From assembly GCA_023229425.1 (NCBI GenBank), contig JALNZG010000009.1, positions 62,001 to 126,000 of the forward strand: a stretch of 64,000 bases of DNA, in the 5' to 3' direction. Below the pieces are notes generated by a model, which searched no databases, was not told where the DNA came from, and saw only the letters and a program-made list of their open reading frames with translations. Each line of letters begins with the position of its first letter. Position 1 is the stretch's first letter. Position numbers and translations under genes: made by a program. Shown one piece after another: positions 59,844 through 64,000 of the stretch. The stretch comes from Ignavibacteriaceae bacterium. Lineage in GTDB: Bacteria; Bacteroidota; Ignavibacteria; Ignavibacteriales; Ignavibacteriaceae.

Positions 59844-60398
59844 CTAAATCATTTCGTTCAACAGTTCTTGTCTCGGCTGTGCAATAACAACTTTGTTAAC
59901 AAGTAATCCCCTTTCAGAAACTACTTTTGCGCCTGCATCAACCGCGGCTGTTACAGCGGCAACTTCTCCGGTACAGGTAAAAAATGCTTTCCCGCCGAGC
60001 GCCATTGCAAGACGAACTTCAATTAATTTTACATTAGCAGATTTTACCGCCGCATCCGCAGCTTCAATCAATGAAGCAACTGAAAACGATTCAACAATTC
60101 CAAGCGCTTCTAAAAGCTGCACATCCGTGTGTCCCGAAATTGCCGGGAAAATATCGCGATGTACATTCGGAATAACAAAATGATCTATTACTCCAAATCC
60201 CACTGTATCTATAGCCGCTTCAACAGCAGCTGAAACTGCCGCAACTTCTCCACCGATCAACGTCATATATTTCCCGGAACAGATCGTACGGGATAATATT
60301 AGTTCAACGTGAGAAGTTTTAAGCATAATATCGGCAGCTTGCATACCGGCAGCGATACTGCTCATTTCAATTAAGCCAAGTGAATTCATTTGCATCAT
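59844..60398 (-). CDS. pduT: Bacterial microcompartment trimeric shell protein, PduT-like
   Basis: A 184-residue protein with two tandem BMC domains. Domain 1 (about 4-92) has LGLIEMSSIAAGMQAADIMLK and SRTICSGKYMTLIGGEVAAV; domain 2 (about 98-180) has LGIVESFSVASLIEAADAAVK and LGGKAFFTCTGEVAAVTAAV. The pore cysteine in RTIC corresponds to the [4Fe-4S] ligand (Cys38) of the Citrobacter/Salmonella PduT; counting from MNSLG it is residue 37. Start at 60398 (MMQMNSLG) gives the normal length; an ATG at 60464 would read through the palindromic repeat. pduS lies upstream. Confidence 0.92.
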   Translation of the reverse strand: MMQMNSLGLIEMSSIAAGMQAADIMLKTSHVELILSRTICSGKYMTLIGGEVAAVSAAVEAAIDTVGFGVIDHFVIPNVHRDIFPAISGHTDVQLLEALGIVESFSVASLIEAADAAVKSANVKLIEVRLAMALGGKAFFTCTGEVAAVTAAVDAGAKVVSERGLLVNKVVIAQPRQELLNEMI

Positions 60399-60412
60399 AG
60401 TTTTTAGTCTTC

Positions 60413-60442
60413 TCAGCCAGAGGCTGATCCGCCTTTGGCGGA
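60413..60442. repeat. Paired palindromic repeat upstream of pduT
   Basis: TCAGCC-AGA-GGCTGA (60413-60427) directly followed by TCCGCC-TTT-GGCGGA (60428-60442). It has the same paired design as the repeat inside glnD and lies 14 bases before the pduT start. Confidence 0.65.
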
Positions 60443-60640
60443 AGTTGTCAGTTTTAAGTTCCAATTACGCCGGGAAAATCTGTTTTTCTTTTCTTAATCT
60501 TATTCATAATCTTAATCTAATTTAGCGACCTAAAAAACGAGTAAGATTACGAATACGATTATGATTAAGAATCACTTCTTCAAGAACTGCGTAAAGTATT
60601 ATTTATTTGCTTTGTTATTTGCTTTTTGAAATTATTAAAC

Positions 60641-61951
60641 TCAATCACTTATTTTAATGTACTCATCGCCAACATGCGTTACCATCCCGGTTATGGACGC
60701 ATGGATATTAGCGCCGAGTTTTCCTTCCGGTACTTTTGCGATCAATTGATCCTTTTTTACGTGGTCTCCAATTGAAACTACCGGTTCCGCTTTCTCTCCA
60801 ACATGTTGTTTTAACAATATTTTTACAATTTCAGTTTCAAATTTTTGCGGATTAAACGGAGTAGGTACATCGTAATTTTTTAATTGTAGTTTCTGCATTA
60901 ATTGTTTCAGGGGAACGTGTCTGCCATCTTTCATCGGATGAACTTTTACTGGTTTTGTTTGGATGTATTTTGTTCCTTGCAAACGCATTTCTTTTTTTGA
61001 TTGATCACAAGCTTCTTTTGGAAAGAGATCTTCGGGGCATGAATAAAGCGTACATAATCCGCAGGCACAGCAGAGTTCCGCCATTTGATTCCACACTTCC
61101 GCGCCGGTTTTTGTAAATTGCAGCGAACGCATCACTTTATGCGGTTGAACATCATAACCAAGTAAATAGCGGGGACAGAATTCCGTGCAGTAGCTGCATT
61201 GGTCGCATGCAGATTTTCCGATACGGGCAAAATTTTCTTCCGGCTGGTTTTTCCTTTTGATAAGGTAATGATCTTTCGGAAGAATTATCAAACCGGCAGT
61301 TGTTTTTGTTACTACTTCATCAAGATCGAAGGTTAATTTTCCCATCATTACACCGCCGGCATAAAGAGCATAATCGTTTACCAATGCGCCGCCGGCGTGA
61401 TTAATTAACTCACGAAATGTGCTTCCTATAGGTACAAAGAACGTGGATGGTTTTTTTACTGCTCCTGCAATGCAGACAAATTTTTCCGTAACCGGAGTTC
61501 CTTCGTAAGCTTTTGAAATGTTGTAAAGCGATTCAACATTATTCACTACACAATCAACATCTAATGGAAGACCTGCAGGAGGAATTAATCTTTTTGTTGC
61601 GGAATAAACCAATTCGAATTCATCTCCAGCCGGGTAAAAATCGCCAAGTTCGGTGAATTCAATCAGACTGTTTTTAATTTCTTTTTTAATGGATTCGATA
61701 GCCGTAATATTTTTTTCTTTTACTCCGAAATATCCTTTTTTTGCGGAAGTGCTTTCGAGCATTAGCTCCAATCCGCTCACAATATCCGCTGCGAAGTGTA
61801 CCATTAATTCATAATCTTTATGAATCAGTGGTTCACATTCAGCACCGTTTGCCAATACAAATTCCACTTTTGAATTTGCTTTGACATGAGCGGGAAATCC
61901 TGCACCGCCGGCGCCAACCACTCCAGCTGATTTTATTTTTTCTGAAAGCAT
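60641..61951 (-). CDS. pduS: PduS-like iron-sulfur flavoprotein (RnfC family) of a microcompartment
   Basis: A 436-residue RnfC-like protein. The N-terminal AGVVGAGGAGFPAHVK (9-24) and ANGAECEP (34-41) match the FMN/NADH-binding region of PduS and RnfC. A SLBB-like segment is at about 157-206. Two [4Fe-4S] motifs follow: Cys249, 252, 255, 259 and Cys294/295, 297, 300, 305. A C-terminal barrel-sandwich region is at about 375-436. In Salmonella PduS reduces cobalamin and contacts PduT. Here it precedes pduT by 242 bases. No other pdu gene is present in the window. Confidence 0.92.
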   Translation of the reverse strand: MLSEKIKSAGVVGAGGAGFPAHVKANSKVEFVLANGAECEPLIHKDYELMVHFAADIVSGLELMLESTSAKKGYFGVKEKNITAIESIKKEIKNSLIEFTELGDFYPAGDEFELVYSATKRLIPPAGLPLDVDCVVNNVESLYNISKAYEGTPVTEKFVCIAGAVKKPSTFFVPIGSTFRELINHAGGALVNDYALYAGGVMMGKLTFDLDEVVTKTTAGLIILPKDHYLIKRKNQPEENFARIGKSACDQCSYCTEFCPRYLLGYDVQPHKVMRSLQFTKTGAEVWNQMAELCCACGLCTLYSCPEDLFPKEACDQSKKEMRLQGTKYIQTKPVKVHPMKDGRHVPLKQLMQKLQLKNYDVPTPFNPQKFETEIVKILLKQHVGEKAEPVVSIGDHVKKDQLIAKVPEGKLGANIHASITGMVTHVGDEYIKISD

Positions 61952-61979
61952 AAACCTAAATATTTTGTTATATGTGCCA

Positions 61980-62012
61980 CAAATCTAACAAATAAGAAGA
62001 AGAAAAATTAAA
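61980..62012 (-). promoter_or_regulatory. Promoter of pduS
   Basis: On the minus strand TTTA (62009-62012), 21 bases, TAGATTTG (61980-61987), an exact -7 match 28 bases before the pduS start. Confidence 0.5.
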
Positions 62013-62091
62013 CCCGAAAACGGTATTCTTGGATAAATAGTTAAATAAAGTAAAGATAATTACATCATCTTTATAATTTATTAAAGTTATA

Positions 62092-62123
62092 CTTGACTTT
62101 AAACTTACATAATATTAAGTTGT
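62092..62123 (+). promoter_or_regulatory. Promoter of the P-II/amt operon
   Basis: CTTG (62092-62095), 20 bases, TAAGTTGT (62116-62123). The -7 box is imperfect. No sigma-54 GG-N10-GC site is evident upstream of the gene. Confidence 0.4.
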
Positions 62124-62208
62124 GCCCAAGATTACCTTAATTAATAAGGATAATTACTGTGTTTAACTTAATAATTAAATAGTTTACAAATACCAAAGAG
62201 GAGTACTC

Positions 62209-62547
62209 ATGAAAAAAATAGAGGCAATTATCAGACCTCATAAACTGGATGAGGTTCACAGCGCTCTACAAGAATCCGGTTTTAACGGACTTACTGTAAC
62301 CGAAGTTCGCGGATACGGAAGACAGAAAGGTCACAAAGAAGTCTACCGCGGTTCAGAATACAACATTGAATTCGTGCCAAAACTAAAGTTAGAATTAATC
62401 TGCGATGACGATAAATTGGAATCTGCCATCTCAATTATAATTAAATATGCCAAAACCGGCCAGGTTGGAGATGGGAAAATATTTGTTCTAAGTGTTGAAG
62501 AAACAATTAGAATACGAACGGAAGAATCCGGCTCTGCGGCTTTATAA
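62209..62547 (+). CDS. glnB: Nitrogen regulatory protein P-II
   Basis: P-II senses ATP/ADP, 2-oxoglutarate and, through GlnD, glutamine. The 112-residue protein has MKKIEAIIRPHKLDEV, TEVRGYGRQKGHKEVYRGSEYNIEF with the T-loop Tyr51 that GlnD uridylylates, and GDGKIFVLSVEETIRIRTEE. Because an ammonium transporter gene follows within the same run it may be of the GlnK type; the symbol could equally be glnK. AGAGGAG lies 6-12 bases before the ATG. Confidence 0.95.
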   Translation: MKKIEAIIRPHKLDEVHSALQESGFNGLTVTEVRGYGRQKGHKEVYRGSEYNIEFVPKLKLELICDDDKLESAISIIIKYAKTGQVGDGKIFVLSVEETIRIRTEESGSAAL

Positions 62548-62571
62548 AAAACAACTCAAGGAAAAATCAAA

Positions 62572-63264
62572 ATGAAAAAAAACATGTTATTATTTGCGAT
62601 AATACTTTTATCAAGTATCAGTTCATTTGCTCAATTAAAATTCGGTTCCGACATTTACAGCAGATACGTTTGGAGAGGCGTGGATTTTGGCGATTCTCCG
62701 TCATTCCAACCAACTTTATATTACACAACCGGAGCCTTTACCATTGGAGCTTGGGGAGCCTATAGCTTTCCAGGAAATGTCGTTAATTATTCGGAGAACG
62801 ACCTTTTTGCTTCGTATGCTTTTTCAACTGAAAAAGCCGGGACGTTCACTTTACTCTTTACAGATTATTATTTCCCGTCAGCCGGCATAAAATTCTCTGA
62901 TTTTGAAAAAAATAGCGGCGCACATACTATGGAAGCCGGTATTAGTTATTCAGGTCCGGAGAATTTCCCCGTTGCTTTAGCCGTATATTCTAATGTCCAT
63001 AACGATGCGGATAATTCTTCATACATTCAAATTGGATATCCATTTACTGTAAGTGATGCAACTCTTACGCTTTCTGCCGGATTTACTCCTTCAAAAAGCG
63101 TTTATTATGGAACAACAAAAGGAGCAATAATTAATCTTGCGGCTTCGGCAACAAAATCGATTTCTATCACTGATAAGTTTGCTATTCCAATTACTGTATC
63201 TTATATAAGCAATCCGACTCTGGACAAAACATATTTAACATTCGGACTTAGTCTCATTTTTTAA
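62572..63264 (+). CDS. Outer-membrane beta-barrel protein of the TIGR02001/TorF type
   Basis: A 230-residue exported protein with signal peptide (MKKNMLLFAIILLSSISSFAQ). The start of the mature part, KFGSDIYSRYVWRGVDFGDSPSFQPTLYY, is typical of a family of putative porins (TIGR02001, TorF-like), and the rest alternates strands ending LTFGLSLIF. Its position between the P-II gene and amt suggests an outer-membrane route for a nitrogen compound, which is inference. It starts 24 bases after glnB. Confidence 0.82.
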   Translation: MKKNMLLFAIILLSSISSFAQLKFGSDIYSRYVWRGVDFGDSPSFQPTLYYTTGAFTIGAWGAYSFPGNVVNYSENDLFASYAFSTEKAGTFTLLFTDYYFPSAGIKFSDFEKNSGAHTMEAGISYSGPENFPVALAVYSNVHNDADNSSYIQIGYPFTVSDATLTLSAGFTPSKSVYYGTTKGAIINLAASATKSISITDKFAIPITVSYISNPTLDKTYLTFGLSLIF

Positions 63265-63389
63265 TTGAATGATAAAATCTTAAACGGGACCGGAAAAATT
63301 CTCCCGTAATTATTGTCTTATATAGTAATCAATTATAAAGAAGAAAAAATTACCCGGGTTCCTTTATATAACAAATAGGAGAAAAAATT

Positions 63390-64000
63390 ATGATGAAAAT
63401 AAATAACCGCTTTTTAGCAGTTGTATTGTTTTTCGTTCTGCTAACATCGCTTGCACCTTCTGATTTATACGCGCAAGCTGATCCCACAGGGGCAAGAACG
63501 GGAACGATTAGCGATGTACCGGCAGCAAAACCGGGTGAACCGACTTTAAGTGAAATTGCCGAGGTGGTCGGGCATAACAAAATAGCAACAAATATTATAT
63601 GGACCCTTATAACCGCATTTCTGGTAATGTTTATGCAAGCCGGATTTGCGATGGTTGAAACCGGATTTACCCAAGCTAAAAACGTTGCCCATACGATGGG
63701 AATGAATTTTCTCGTCTATGCAATCGGATTGATCGGTTTCTGGATTTCCGGTTTTGCCATTATGTTCGGAGGTGTTGGAGCCGTAGCTGCACTGGGCGGA
63801 ACTCCGGGATTAACCGGTGAAGTTGCAATTACTTTATTCGGCAAATCTTTCGGTTTATTCGGAACTTCCGGATTCTTCTTAAATAATGTTTACGATGTCG
63901 GAGTTTTCACTTTATTCATATTCCAGATGGTATTTATGGATACTACCGCCACGATTCCAACGGGAGCTATGGCTGAACGCTGGAAATTCAAGGCATTCAT
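63390..64000 (+). CDS. amt: Ammonium transporter (partial, runs off the window)
   Basis: The first 203 residues of an Amt family transporter. A signal peptide (MMKINNRFLAVVLFFVLLTSLAPSDLYAQ) precedes a periplasmic linker. Then come the first helices with NIIWTLITAFLVMFMQAGFAMVETGFTQAKN, the DTTATIPTGAMAERWKFKAF motif and several more helices. AGGAG is at 63377-63381, 8 bases before the ATG. It completes the P-II/Amt unit, where P-II normally plugs the transporter when ammonium is plentiful. Confidence 0.94.
   Translation, partial: MMKINNRFLAVVLFFVLLTSLAPSDLYAQADPTGARTGTISDVPAAKPGEPTLSEIAEVVGHNKIATNIIWTLITAFLVMFMQAGFAMVETGFTQAKNVAHTMGMNFLVYAIGLIGFWISGFAIMFGGVGAVAALGGTPGLTGEVAITLFGKSFGLFGTSGFFLNNVYDVGVFTLFIFQMVFMDTTATIPTGAMAERWKFKAF

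Overview
The window looks like chromosomal DNA from a member of the Ignavibacteria (Bacteroidota/Chlorobi group). Three secreted proteins end in the NYPNPFNP-type C-terminal domain used by the type IX secretion system. Several intergenic regions carry a Bacteroidota-type promoter, NTTG-N19-21-TAnnTTT(G/A). Coding is dense and AT-rich, mostly in long co-directional runs.

Layout. 1-7.2 kb: the end of a secreted glycosidase-like gene, a lipoprotein esterase, the queuosine genes queC and queF with an HNH nuclease gene pair between them, then glnD and murI. 7.4-10.1 kb: two tandem minus-strand lipoprotein paralogues. 10.3-12.4 kb: a conserved non-coding element with 22-bp-phased GTAGG-N6-CCTAC dyads, divergent from an operon of a small protein, two membrane proteins and an orphan LuxR-type response regulator. 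12.4-33.2 kb: a housekeeping block (rimP-nusA-infB-rbfA-truB, ribF, rpsO-pnp, rng, transaldolase, gcvT, comB, ftsK, lolA, uppP, holA and others). 34-48 kb: a secreted FG-GAP protein, prs-rplY-pth, the membrane pyrophosphatase, rpsF-ssb-rpsR-rplI, and two tandem type IX-secreted paralogues with matching promoters. 48-56 kb, minus strand: YhcH/MFS pair, a nucleotidyltransferase pair, a lipoprotein, serC, a TPR histidine kinase, and a DUF1015 protein. 56-58.5 kb, plus strand: GGGP synthase, gmhA, tRNA-Ser and a second copy of the non-coding element. 58.5-62 kb, minus strand: a U32-family tRNA-hydroxylation protein and a microcompartment pair like PduT/PduS. 62-64 kb: P-II, an outer-membrane protein and a truncated ammonium transporter.

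How parts fit together. GlnD (3.8 kb), the P-II protein with its uridylylatable Tyr51 and Amt (62-64 kb) form one nitrogen-signalling circuit. PduT and PduS form an electron-transfer pair for a microcompartment whose other genes are not here. SerC and the DUF1015 protein are plausibly linked to serine metabolism.

The most novel signal is the duplicated element at 10296-10496 (minus) and 58325-58546 (plus). It has two or three phased dyads, about 95 nearly identical bases, and a terminator hairpin preserved in sequence or pairing. One copy faces the orphan response-regulator operon, which suggests a previously undescribed regulator/small-RNA system. All functional statements rest on reading the sequence; no database search was possible.
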